Shown: positions 35,421 to 42,736 of the stretch, in pieces
Numbering within the stretch: position 1 is the stretch's first letter
Layout of the letters: each line of letters starts with the position of its first letter
NCBI GenBank assembly: GCA_002453155.1
Contig: DKGG01000011.1
Span: 1 to 64,000 of the forward strand
Length of the DNA stretch: 64,000 bases
Reading direction: 5' to 3'
DNA from: Bdellovibrionaceae bacterium UBA6776
Lineage (GTDB): Bacteria > Bdellovibrionota > Bdellovibrionia > Bdellovibrionales > UBA1609
Notes under the pieces: generated by a model
What the model was told of the DNA's origin: nothing
The model's database searches: none
Seen by the model: only the letters and a program-made list of their open reading frames with translations
Program-made: the position numbers and the translations under genes

Positions 35421-37046
35421 ATGATTCATTTTTCAAATGTGACCAAAAATTATGGCAATAAGGTCCTTTACAAGGGCGCGAACTTTCAACTGAATGCGGG
35501 CGAGAAGGTGGGACTTGTTGGACCCAACGGGGCGGGTAAGACCACTATCTTCCGATTAATTGTGGGTGAAGAGCGTCCCGATGACGGCCAAGTGGTCTAC
35601 CCGGACAAGGTTCGCGTGGGTTACTTTTCGCAAAACCTCGAAGACATGAGCGGACGTACGGTGATTGACGAGGTCAAATCTGCAGCTGGAGATTTGATGG
35701 AAATCGAAGCTCGGCTGCCAGAGCTTGAAAAGAAAATGTGCGAGCCTTTAGATGAAGACGAAATGGCCCAAGTTCTTGAGGAATACGGTCACCTGCAAAG
35801 TGAGTTTGAGAGCAAAGGGGGATATGAACTTTCCTCGAAAGCGGCCGAAATCATCACGGGTCTTGGCTTTCCTCCAGAGTTTCACTTGCGTCCCACGGAA
35901 AGTTTCAGTGGGGGATGGAAGATGCGAATTGCATTGGCGAAAATCCTACTGATCAATCCTGATGTGCTTTTAATGGATGAACCTACGAACCATTTGGATT
36001 TGGAATCGATCATTTGGTTGGAATCTTGGATCAACCAGTATGAAGGTGCTTTGTTGATGACAAGCCATGATCGGGAATTCATGAACCGCTTAGTGACAAA
36101 GATCGTCGAGGTGGCCCATCAAACCGTGACGGTCTATGGAGGCAATTACGACTTTTATGTGCGCGAAAGCGAAGTCCGTCGCGAGCAATTGATCGCTGCA
36201 GCCAAACGTCAGGAAGAAATGCTGGCCAAGGAAGAAGAATTTATTGCGCGGTTTGCGGCTCGAGCTTCTCATGCGGCGCAAGTTCAGTCGCGGGTAAAGA
36301 AGATCGAAAAGATTGATCGCATTGAGGTTCCTCAGGAAGAACGGGCCATTCAGTTTGTCTGGCCAGAGCCACCACGAAGTGGGGACGAGGTTTTTAAATT
36401 TAAAGATCTCAAAAAGTCCTACGCTTTAGAAGATGGAAAAGAACTTCCGGTGTTTTCAAATTTAACAGGAACGGTCAAAAGGTTGGATCGAATTGCCGTG
36501 ACCGGAGTCAACGGAGCCGGAAAATCCACGCTTTTAAAAATCATTACCGGGCAAATTGACCCTTCTGATGGTGAAGGGCAGCTGGGAGCCAGTGTGCTAT
36601 TGGGCTATTTCAGTCAAAACTCTTTGGATCTGCTCGACAAAGACAAAACCATTTTGGAAGAGCTGCAAAGTCGCTTTCCCACTCAAAATTTAGGATATTT
36701 GCGAAACTTGCTCGGGGCTTTTAAGTTTTCAGGAGATGAAGTGGACAAAAAGATCTCGGTGCTCTCCGGAGGAGAAAAAAGTCGTGTGGTCCTCGCCACC
36801 ATCTTGGCAAAGCCAGTAAACTTTTTGGTTCTGGATGAACCTACCAACCATTTGGACATTCAATCTCGAGAGGTTTTGTTGGATGCCATCAATGAATTTC
36901 CAGGAACAGTGATGATCGTAAGCCATGATCGGCACTTTTTAAGACATGTGACCAATCGTGTGTTCCATTTGGATCATCATGAACTTCATATTTACGACGG
37001 AACTTGGGATGAATATCAGCGCAAACTCGAAAGCCTAGCTCAATAA
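35421..37046 (+). CDS. ABC-F ATPase (translation factor type)
   Basis: A 541-residue soluble protein with two ABC ATPase domains. Walker A GPNGAGKTT with signature FSGGWKMR, then Walker A GVNGAGKST with signature LSGGEKSR. An inter-domain linker with RVKKIEKIDRIEVP forms the ribosome-contacting P-site tether. It lacks the Uup-type C-terminal coiled coil. This is a second ABC-F paralogue in the window, distinct from the one at 14990. It overlaps the convergent gene at 37035 by 12 bases. Confidence 0.85.
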   Translation: MIHFSNVTKNYGNKVLYKGANFQLNAGEKVGLVGPNGAGKTTIFRLIVGEERPDDGQVVYPDKVRVGYFSQNLEDMSGRTVIDEVKSAAGDLMEIEARLPELEKKMCEPLDEDEMAQVLEEYGHLQSEFESKGGYELSSKAAEIITGLGFPPEFHLRPTESFSGGWKMRIALAKILLINPDVLLMDEPTNHLDLESIIWLESWINQYEGALLMTSHDREFMNRLVTKIVEVAHQTVTVYGGNYDFYVRESEVRREQLIAAAKRQEEMLAKEEEFIARFAARASHAAQVQSRVKKIEKIDRIEVPQEERAIQFVWPEPPRSGDEVFKFKDLKKSYALEDGKELPVFSNLTGTVKRLDRIAVTGVNGAGKSTLLKIITGQIDPSDGEGQLGASVLLGYFSQNSLDLLDKDKTILEELQSRFPTQNLGYLRNLLGAFKFSGDEVDKKISVLSGGEKSRVVLATILAKPVNFLVLDEPTNHLDIQSREVLLDAINEFPGTVMIVSHDRHFLRHVTNRVFHLDHHELHIYDGTWDEYQRKLESLAQ

Positions 37047-37487
37047 ATTTTTTGCGAAGCCTCCAGCACCCATTGCAAAAAGAAATCCGAGGCTCCTCAC
37101 TCCCCAAAGCAAAGTTCGCAGCCAATTGGTTGAAACCAGACGGCGCCATGCGGTCTGGTCGAATCCTTTTGCCAAGCGGTTGTGGGCGGGAACACTCACA
37201 AGAAAAGTCAGGGCCCACAAAGAACAAACTCCAATCGCATTCAGCACCCACCAGGGTTCGCCCCACCGGGAAAGCCACAGTGCTGAAACCAACTCAAGAA
37301 TCATGGCGGGGCCGGCGATAGAGCCCAAGGCTTTGGTGTGTTGCCCATGAAAATTTGAAAACTCTTCGATCTTGATCTGTGCAAAGCAAGGGTAATGAAT
37401 CCGCTGAATGATCAAAATCACTCCAGTCATAAAAAAGCAAGAAGCCGTTTGAATCGTTAAAGCCCACGAATCCATAGAGGAAATCAT
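37035..37487 (-). CDS. Four-helix membrane protein
   Basis: A 150-residue protein with four hydrophobic helices (about 10-27, 54-72, 80-98 and 124-144). No catalytic motif is seen. It is the last gene of the minus-strand operon that starts with the CarH/LitR-type regulator, and overlaps the DCC gene by 4 bases. Operons under LitR control in other bacteria often carry membrane and lipid-modifying proteins. Function unknown. Confidence 0.65.
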   Translation of the reverse strand: MISSMDSWALTIQTASCFFMTGVILIIQRIHYPCFAQIKIEEFSNFHGQHTKALGSIAGPAMILELVSALWLSRWGEPWWVLNAIGVCSLWALTFLVSVPAHNRLAKGFDQTAWRRLVSTNWLRTLLWGVRSLGFLFAMGAGGFAKNLLS

Positions 37488-37891
37488 TTCTGGTGCAGTT
37501 CACAATAAGGACTGTCCTCACAGGATTTTCGCGGAAGCAGGGGGCGCACCTGTGCGAAGAGGGCGTAAAAGATTTTTAAAACCATATTAATCGGTTTAAA
37601 GCGAGCAATTGGAACCAAGAAATTGAGGCTTGGAAGCTCTTTCCAGATAGCGATAAATGCGTTCACACCCACTTTGAGTTCGCCGTCTTTTCCGCGCACA
37701 TGCATGTTGCGGTGAATTTCTTGAGGATCCAGTTCTTCCTTCGTGGCATCAAAACTCATCGAGGTGATGTCGACAAATAAGAGATTTTCGCTTCCCTTCA
37801 TCCCTTTGTAGTGTTCGATTTCCCTCGAGCAGAGATGGCAAAGTCCGTCATAATAAACCGTGGTCTTTAGATCAGAAGAATTTCGATTCAT
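37484..37891 (-). CDS. DCC-family thiol-disulfide oxidoreductase-like (DUF393)
   Basis: A 135-residue protein. TTVYYDGLCHLCSREIEHYKG carries the DxxCxxC motif that names the DCC family, with a thioredoxin-like fold behind it. Members are thought to handle thiol-disulfide exchange. Start 37891 is chosen because AGAGGTG lies just upstream; the frame is open to 37918. It overlaps the next gene by 4 bases, fitting an operon with the CarH/LitR-type regulator. Confidence 0.85.
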   Translation of the reverse strand: MNRNSSDLKTTVYYDGLCHLCSREIEHYKGMKGSENLLFVDITSMSFDATKEELDPQEIHRNMHVRGKDGELKVGVNAFIAIWKELPSLNFLVPIARFKPINMVLKIFYALFAQVRPLLPRKSCEDSPYCELHQK

Positions 37892-37905
37892 AACATTCAC
37901 CTCTT

Positions 37906-38589
37906 TTAGTCTTTCCATTTGTAAGTGATTGTCACATCTTGTGAGCCACCCCGATCATCCAAGAGATTAGATCTGCCTTTGAAAGTTTTTAAACGCATGG
38001 TCTTTCGATCATAGACAACATTCAGCTCACCGGCGAACAGACGGATAAACCAACTGCTGGGCTGAATTCCGTACTTCAACTCAGAGTCTGTGGAATCGTC
38101 CTTTTGGTAGCCGGTCAAAGAATAAAAATCCATTTTGCTCAATACGCCAAATTTGAAATCCACAGGCTTTCTAGACAACTGGTCTGCATGGCTTCGAATA
38201 AAATTGTCGAAGCCTTGGCTGGCAACCATAAGTCCGCTTTTTGAAATTGATTTCTTTGCGATTTGTTTGTCATTCTTGAGTTCTTCAAAAACGATTTTTC
38301 CATCACTGTTCTCTAAGACAATCTTAGTATTGAATCTTGTGTCTTCAAAGACCGTCTTTGGAACCAATGGATCTTTCGAAAAATCAGAAGTCATGGTGGC
38401 AAAGATTTCCCCATTGGGTTTTTTATACTCAACTCGAATCAAAGAATTAGATCCAGATTTGTCTTTTTGGATCTCGTGAGTTTCCAGATAAATAACTTCT
38501 CCCTTGGAATTTCGTGCCTCTCCAAGAAGGGTGTCTCCAAAAGCCAAGGTCGGAAAAATAAACATCAAAGACAAAATTTTACTTTTCAT
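37906..38589 (-). CDS. Exported hypothetical protein
   Basis: A 227-residue protein with the signal peptide KSKILSLMFIFPTLAFG at its N-terminus. The mature part is mostly beta-strand, with repeated K/D-rich turns, and has no Cys. It contains a DRKTMRLKTFKGRSNL segment near the end. It overlaps the DUF3833 gene by 11 bases and is co-directional with it. Its family is not recognised; context suggests an envelope role under the CarH/LitR-type regulator. Confidence 0.7.
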   Translation of the reverse strand: MKSKILSLMFIFPTLAFGDTLLGEARNSKGEVIYLETHEIQKDKSGSNSLIRVEYKKPNGEIFATMTSDFSKDPLVPKTVFEDTRFNTKIVLENSDGKIVFEELKNDKQIAKKSISKSGLMVASQGFDNFIRSHADQLSRKPVDFKFGVLSKMDFYSLTGYQKDDSTDSELKYGIQPSSWFIRLFAGELNVVYDRKTMRLKTFKGRSNLLDDRGGSQDVTITYKWKD

Positions 38590-39118
38590 TGGAGCCACCC
38601 TTGATAAAGACCAAGGTCACTTCGCCCAGATAAACGCCGAACTTAGACATTTTAGATTTGTTCAACATGATTTTGTCGTCCATCAGGTACATCCAGTCAT
38701 CAAATTTGACATGGTAGTTGGAGTCTCCAACGGGGAGGTCCAAGGTGTACTTCCAATGAAAGGCATTCCCGGCAGACTCTCCGTGGGCTTCGCCAATCAC
38801 ATCACTTGCCGTGCCGGTGTATTTTCCCTCAGCGGTTTTCTTCAGGGTCCAAACTCTTTTCGACTTTGTCCCGTCAGAATACTCGAAAGATTCATCCAGA
38901 ATTCCAGTGTCGCCGGTCCAAGTTCCCTTCATCAAAACTTTAAAGCGCTTAACAATCATTCCCGAGCGATCTTGAAAAAAACCATGGGCTTCGAGATTTC
39001 CATTCAAATAGTCCTCGAGAACAAGTTTCGGAGATTCGTTTTTATAATCCTTTACCGAAACGGATGAACAACCTGTCAGTAGAGCGATCGTGCTTGCCAT
39101 AATTAAAAGTCCTTTCAT
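38579..39118 (-). CDS. DUF3833-type lipoprotein
   Basis: A 179-residue lipoprotein: MKGLLIMASTIALLTGCSSV ends in lipobox LTGC. The body has LNGNLEAHGFFQDRSGMIVK, GTWTGDTGILDESFEYSDGT and FDDWMYLMDDKIMLNKSKMS, the conserved blocks of DUF3833. Homologues are found near cyclopropane fatty acid synthase and photolyase genes in light- or stress-induced loci. The biochemical role is unknown. It follows the CarH/LitR-type gene by 19 bases. Confidence 0.85.
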   Translation of the reverse strand: MKGLLIMASTIALLTGCSSVSVKDYKNESPKLVLEDYLNGNLEAHGFFQDRSGMIVKRFKVLMKGTWTGDTGILDESFEYSDGTKSKRVWTLKKTAEGKYTGTASDVIGEAHGESAGNAFHWKYTLDLPVGDSNYHVKFDDWMYLMDDKIMLNKSKMSKFGVYLGEVTLVFIKGGSNEK

Positions 39119-39137
39119 GGTCTGAAGTCTCCAATCT

Positions 39138-40061
39138 TCAATTGAGTTCCTTAAGTGTAGTTTCTAAATCGCTAAAGTTCCGCAAAACGGTCAGTGAATT
39201 CTGTGGCGGGTTTCCAAGGGGAGCCTGATGACCTGCCCAATAGATATGAATATGAGTTCCAAATTTTTTCTGAATTTGACTCAGATAAGATAAGGGCTCC
39301 AACTTAGCGCCAGATTTTTTTGAAACGGTGGAGACAAGAACCACGTGAGAAGCTTCAAATCGAAGGGCAGTTTCCGAAAGATCCTGCGCCGGGGTGTGGG
39401 GGCCAAGATACAAAGACTCAAATCCATAAGAACGAATCATCAGATGGGCAAGAAGGAGGCCAATCTCATGATGGTCTCCCTCTGGAGTGGCAAGAACAAA
39501 TCGCGAACGTTTGCTTTTTTCGCCTTTCGATTTGGAATTCAATTTTGTCAGATTGGAATAAATTTTTTCCTTAAGAAGCGCAGAAAGGATGTGTTCCTGT
39601 GAAGTGCTAACCCATCCGGCATGGACATTTTTCGAATGTTCCTGGAGAAGGGGCAGAAAGAAATCATGGATCAGCTGAATTCCACTTTTAAAATGCAAAG
39701 ATTTGATCAGTTGTTCCAGCTCCGACCATTTTTGAAGAGACAGAAGTTCCAAACACTCCGTGACCAGTGGCGAAGGGTTGATCTTTGAATGGGACAAATT
39801 TTCTTTTTCAATCTCTTCAAAGAGAGCTTTCAGTTTATGATTTTTAAGGGATGCAAGATTGCCAATTTTAAAGCCACGCTTTGTGAGTTCACGAAGCAAG
39901 AGGGCTTTTTCCACATCCTTTTTAAGATATTCTCGCCGACCGGTGGAACTTCTTTGGGGTTCAAAGGCGGCATAGCGATTTTCCCATCCGCGCAGGGTGA
40001 ACTCAGAAAGCCCGGTCAATTCGATCATCTGTCTGATGGAGTAGGTTTCCACAGGTTTCAT
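39138..40061 (-). CDS. MerR-family regulator with B12-binding domain (CarH/LitR type)
   Basis: A 307-residue protein. An N-terminal MerR winged helix (about 7-75: YSIRQMIELTGLSEFTLRGW) precedes a helical cap (about 100-170) and a cobalamin-binding fold with ATPEGDHHEIG, the E-x-D-x-H-x-x-G motif; the His near 198 would be the lower cobalt ligand. CarH/LitR proteins repress in the dark and release DNA when light breaks adenosylcobalamin. The Trp of the CarH cap motif W-x9-EH is not at its usual place: a Trp lies six residues before the EH pair. It heads a five-gene operon with an inverted repeat at its promoter. A GTG at 40064 is an alternative start. Confidence 0.85.
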   Translation of the reverse strand: MKPVETYSIRQMIELTGLSEFTLRGWENRYAAFEPQRSSTGRREYLKKDVEKALLLRELTKRGFKIGNLASLKNHKLKALFEEIEKENLSHSKINPSPLVTECLELLSLQKWSELEQLIKSLHFKSGIQLIHDFFLPLLQEHSKNVHAGWVSTSQEHILSALLKEKIYSNLTKLNSKSKGEKSKRSRFVLATPEGDHHEIGLLLAHLMIRSYGFESLYLGPHTPAQDLSETALRFEASHVVLVSTVSKKSGAKLEPLSYLSQIQKKFGTHIHIYWAGHQAPLGNPPQNSLTVLRNFSDLETTLKELN

Positions 40062-40090
40062 CACTTTATTTTATAAAGAGCGCTCCGTAT

Positions 40091-40110
40091 TGTATAGAAT
40101 AATCTATACA
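40091..40110. promoter_or_regulatory. Perfect inverted repeat, candidate CarH/LitR operator
   Basis: TGTATAG (40091-40097) and CTATACA (40104-40110) form a perfect 7-base inverted repeat with spacer AATAAT. It lies 30 bases upstream of the MerR-family start, where a promoter should be. MerR regulators bind such sites. It is also in the divergent gap to the GFA-like gene and may control both directions. Confidence 0.6.
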
Positions 40111-40229
40111 CAGATTCGGTGGGGCAGTAAGGTATTGATATTAAATTGGAAATCAGACAGGATTTAAGGCCAATTTGTTTCAATTTAAGCCGTTCCAATT
40201 TTGAATGAGAATTGGAAGATGGGGGAGAC

Positions 40230-40790
40230 ATGAAGATACAGTGCAATTGCGGGCAATTCGAAGCGGAGCTGACAAACTTTCCCAAGAATTCACCCGGTCG
40301 GCTGATGTGCTACTGCGACGATTGCCAAAAGCTTTTAAACAAAATCAACCGGGCAGATCTTTTGGACTCTTATGGTGGAACCGAAGTCATTCCCGTTTAT
40401 CCGGATGAGTTTCAAATTTTAAAAGGCCAGGAGTTTCTTCGGTGCAATCGTTTAAGCAAGAATGGAATAAATCGATGGACAGCGAATTGTTGCAATTCTC
40501 CCATCGGAAACACTCGAGCCAAATTTCCTTGGTTTGGAATCTTTCACAGTGCCTTTACGGTGAAAGACAAATCTTACCTGGAAAATTTAGGACCTGTTCG
40601 CAGTCGAATCATGGGAAAGTATGCAAAGGGAAATCCGCCATTTAAGATTCCAGATAAAATTGGCGTGGGCGACGTTATGGTCGTGGCCCCATTTTTAATG
40701 AAAGGAATGCTTTTTAAAAAATACAAGAATTCTCCGTTTTTCAAAGAAGACGGTGTGACCCCAATCTCCGAACCCGTGATTTTGAGGTAG
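40230..40790 (+). CDS. GFA/CENP-V-like zinc-site protein
   Basis: A 186-residue protein. MKIQCNCGQFEAEL at the start and LMCYCDDCQKLL match the Cys-rich zinc-binding frame of the GFA superfamily; TANCCNSPIGN gives the later Cys pair. It resembles the DUF6151 branch. GFA proteins include glutathione-formaldehyde-type and metal-thiol enzymes; no activity can be assigned. Start 40230 has GGGGGAGA upstream and replaces a longer open frame. It is divergent from the CarH/LitR-type gene. Confidence 0.75.
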   Translation: MKIQCNCGQFEAELTNFPKNSPGRLMCYCDDCQKLLNKINRADLLDSYGGTEVIPVYPDEFQILKGQEFLRCNRLSKNGINRWTANCCNSPIGNTRAKFPWFGIFHSAFTVKDKSYLENLGPVRSRIMGKYAKGNPPFKIPDKIGVGDVMVVAPFLMKGMLFKKYKNSPFFKEDGVTPISEPVILR

Positions 40791-40808
40791 AACGGTGAAA
40801 TCTAAGTG

Positions 40809-41108
40809 TCAAAGCCCCTTGGCATTTTTTAGCAACTGAACCAGGTCTTTGAGTTGGACGTTCGATTCCAGTGGGTGGCGAAGAGTTTTCTTCGAAACGA
40901 TTTTATAGCGATTGGATCGGCCAATCTTTTCTCTTTTGACATAACCCGCGTCTTCCAAGTCTTGAATGATTCCCAAAACAGAGCGCTCGGTGATTCCAAC
41001 TTTTAGCGCGATTTCTCGAACGACCAGATTTTCATTTGCTGCCAAAAGAAAATACACGTGTCCGTGGTTGCTAAAAAATGTCCAGTTGATCTCATCGTGA
41101 TTCGCCAC
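40809..41108 (-). CDS. Small winged helix-turn-helix regulator
   Basis: A 99-residue DNA-binding protein: NHDEINWTFFSNHGHVYFLL, then VREIALKVGITERSVLGIIQD and a wing YVKREKIGRSNRYKI. This matches the single-domain ArsR/MarR-like family that begins with N-H-x-x-x-W-T-F. The GTG at 41108 follows GGGAGG and restores the usual N-terminus; the frame stays open to 41201 without signals. It is divergent from dabB, with several repeats between them, so it probably controls the carbon-uptake operon. Confidence 0.8.
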   Translation of the reverse strand: MANHDEINWTFFSNHGHVYFLLAANENLVVREIALKVGITERSVLGIIQDLEDAGYVKREKIGRSNRYKIVSKKTLRHPLESNVQLKDLVQLLKNAKGL

Positions 41109-41136
41109 ACACCCTCCCATTGACTCTAAGTTACTG

Positions 41137-41206
41137 AAAATGCATGAAAAAATATATCTGAAATATAATACATGAAATAAAATGCATGAATTATATTGCA
41201 TGCAAT
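41137..41206. promoter_or_regulatory. Repeated TGCATG elements and promoter before dabB
   Basis: The divergent gap holds AAAATGCATGAA twice (41137-41148 and 41179-41190), a variant ATACATGAAAT (41168-41177), and the palindrome ATTGCATGCAAT (41195-41206). A TATAAT box at 41164-41169 fits a -10 element for dabB. The repeats are good candidates for operators of the adjacent HTH regulator. AAAGGAG precedes the dabB start. Confidence 0.5.
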
Positions 41207-41242
41207 GGGGTGGGCTGATAGAGTGGTTTTAAAGGAGAAACG

Positions 41243-42736
41243 ATGGAATTCACTGGGTACTTTTTGCCGGCACTTATACTTTTTCCTATTTTAATCAATA
41301 GGTTAGCTAAACATTTCCCACGGCTCCTCTTGAGCCCAGTTTTGCTCTTAAGCCCCATCATCTTTGTCTATTTGACCGGCTTCAGTTTCTACCTTCATGA
41401 GCCCATAGAACTCACTCTCTATCAGTTCTCGACTTATTTTTCCCTGGGCGTGAGATTGGATGTTCTCTCGGGTTTGATCGCGATGACAGTTTCAACAATT
41501 GGAGCCGTAGTTGTCCGGTATTCTGTCAGATACCTAGAGGACGATCCTAAACGAATTCAATTCCAGAGGAATCTGTCATATACATTGAGTTTTGTTCTCT
41601 TCATGCTGATGTCCCCGAATTTGTTACTCTTTTTTGCAGCCTGGACGGGAACCTCTTACTTTTTACATCAGCTCCTCACACATTTTTCTCAAAGAGACGG
41701 AGCCCTTCGGGCCGCCCGCCAAAAATTCTGGGTCAGTCGCTTGGGCGATGTCTTTATTCTTTCTTCTGGTGCTGTGCTGTTCTTTGTTTTTAAAAGTTTA
41801 GAATTCCAGACACTGTTCTTGGCCGTTAAAAATCCGACCATCCTGGCAGAAAATGCATTTCTAATTAATCTTGCATCACTACTCCTCGTTTTTGGAGCGA
41901 TGACGAAATCAGCTCAATTTCCATTTCACTATTGGTTGCCAAGGACGATGGAAACACCGACTCCAGTATCTGCGATCATGCACGCAGGAATTATCAATGC
42001 CGGAGGATATCTCGTCATTCGCATGAGTCCAATCTTGGCCACAACTCCGGTCGCACTTTCTGTTTTGGCACTTGTCGGTGGGTTTACTGCATTCTTTGGG
42101 ACATTGGTTATGTTTGCTCAAACCAATGTGAAAAAAAGTTTAGCCTATTCCACAATTGCTCAAATGGGCTTTATGATGCTTCAATGTGGACTTGGCGCAT
42201 TTTCCATAGCGACAGTACACATTGTTGGCCACGCCTTTTACAAGGCTTATGCTTTTTTAAGTTCGGGAACGGCCACAGACTTTGGAAAGTTGAATCGGTA
42301 TTTCCCAAAAGTAAATTCCGAAAGCCCCTTTGGAATCGTCTTGATTCTAGGGTTATCTTCAGTTGCCTTCTTTTGGGGAACTCTCCACTACTTAAACTCG
42401 AACATATTGAATGAATCTGGAGTTGCCATTCTTCTTTTGGTTCTCGCCTTGGCCGGTTCGCAAATCATCATAAATTCTAAAAAAAACATAGACGGAGTTT
42501 CCATGGTGATCCTGATTGCTGGTCTTTATATTGGTCTTTCTGCAAGCGTTAAATTTCTACTTGGTGGAAGTGTTGCCGCGCAAGTCGCTGGAGAGGGATT
42601 GCTTCGAAATTCCACCTTTGCAATTTGCGCGTCCTTATTTGTCGGACTCTATTTCATTCAGAATAGCCTCGATAAAATTTCAGCCACTAAGATCGGAAAA
42701 AGAGTCTATGTCCGCGCATTGAAAGGAGGCTTCTAG
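41243..42736 (+). CDS. dabB: DabB, proton-channel subunit of inorganic carbon transporter
   Basis: A 497-residue membrane protein of the NuoL/MrpA (proton-antiporter) family with about 13 helices. MTKSAQFPFHYWLPRTMETPTP (in part) and the AGIINAGGYLVIRMSP region are family signatures. A NuoL-like gene beside a DUF2309 gene, with no other complex I genes, is the DabAB arrangement. DabB is thought to couple proton flow to DabA, which converts CO2 to trapped bicarbonate. The stop overlaps the DabA start (TAGTG), so the two are coupled. Confidence 0.85.
   Translation: MEFTGYFLPALILFPILINRLAKHFPRLLLSPVLLLSPIIFVYLTGFSFYLHEPIELTLYQFSTYFSLGVRLDVLSGLIAMTVSTIGAVVVRYSVRYLEDDPKRIQFQRNLSYTLSFVLFMLMSPNLLLFFAAWTGTSYFLHQLLTHFSQRDGALRAARQKFWVSRLGDVFILSSGAVLFFVFKSLEFQTLFLAVKNPTILAENAFLINLASLLLVFGAMTKSAQFPFHYWLPRTMETPTPVSAIMHAGIINAGGYLVIRMSPILATTPVALSVLALVGGFTAFFGTLVMFAQTNVKKSLAYSTIAQMGFMMLQCGLGAFSIATVHIVGHAFYKAYAFLSSGTATDFGKLNRYFPKVNSESPFGIVLILGLSSVAFFWGTLHYLNSNILNESGVAILLLVLALAGSQIIINSKKNIDGVSMVILIAGLYIGLSASVKFLLGGSVAAQVAGEGLLRNSTFAICASLFVGLYFIQNSLDKISATKIGKRVYVRALKGGF

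Noticed and set aside
41243..42736. Respiratory complex I or Mrp antiporter subunit
   Set aside because: The gene is NuoL-like but has no other complex I or Mrp genes around it and is coupled to a DUF2309 gene, which identifies DabB.
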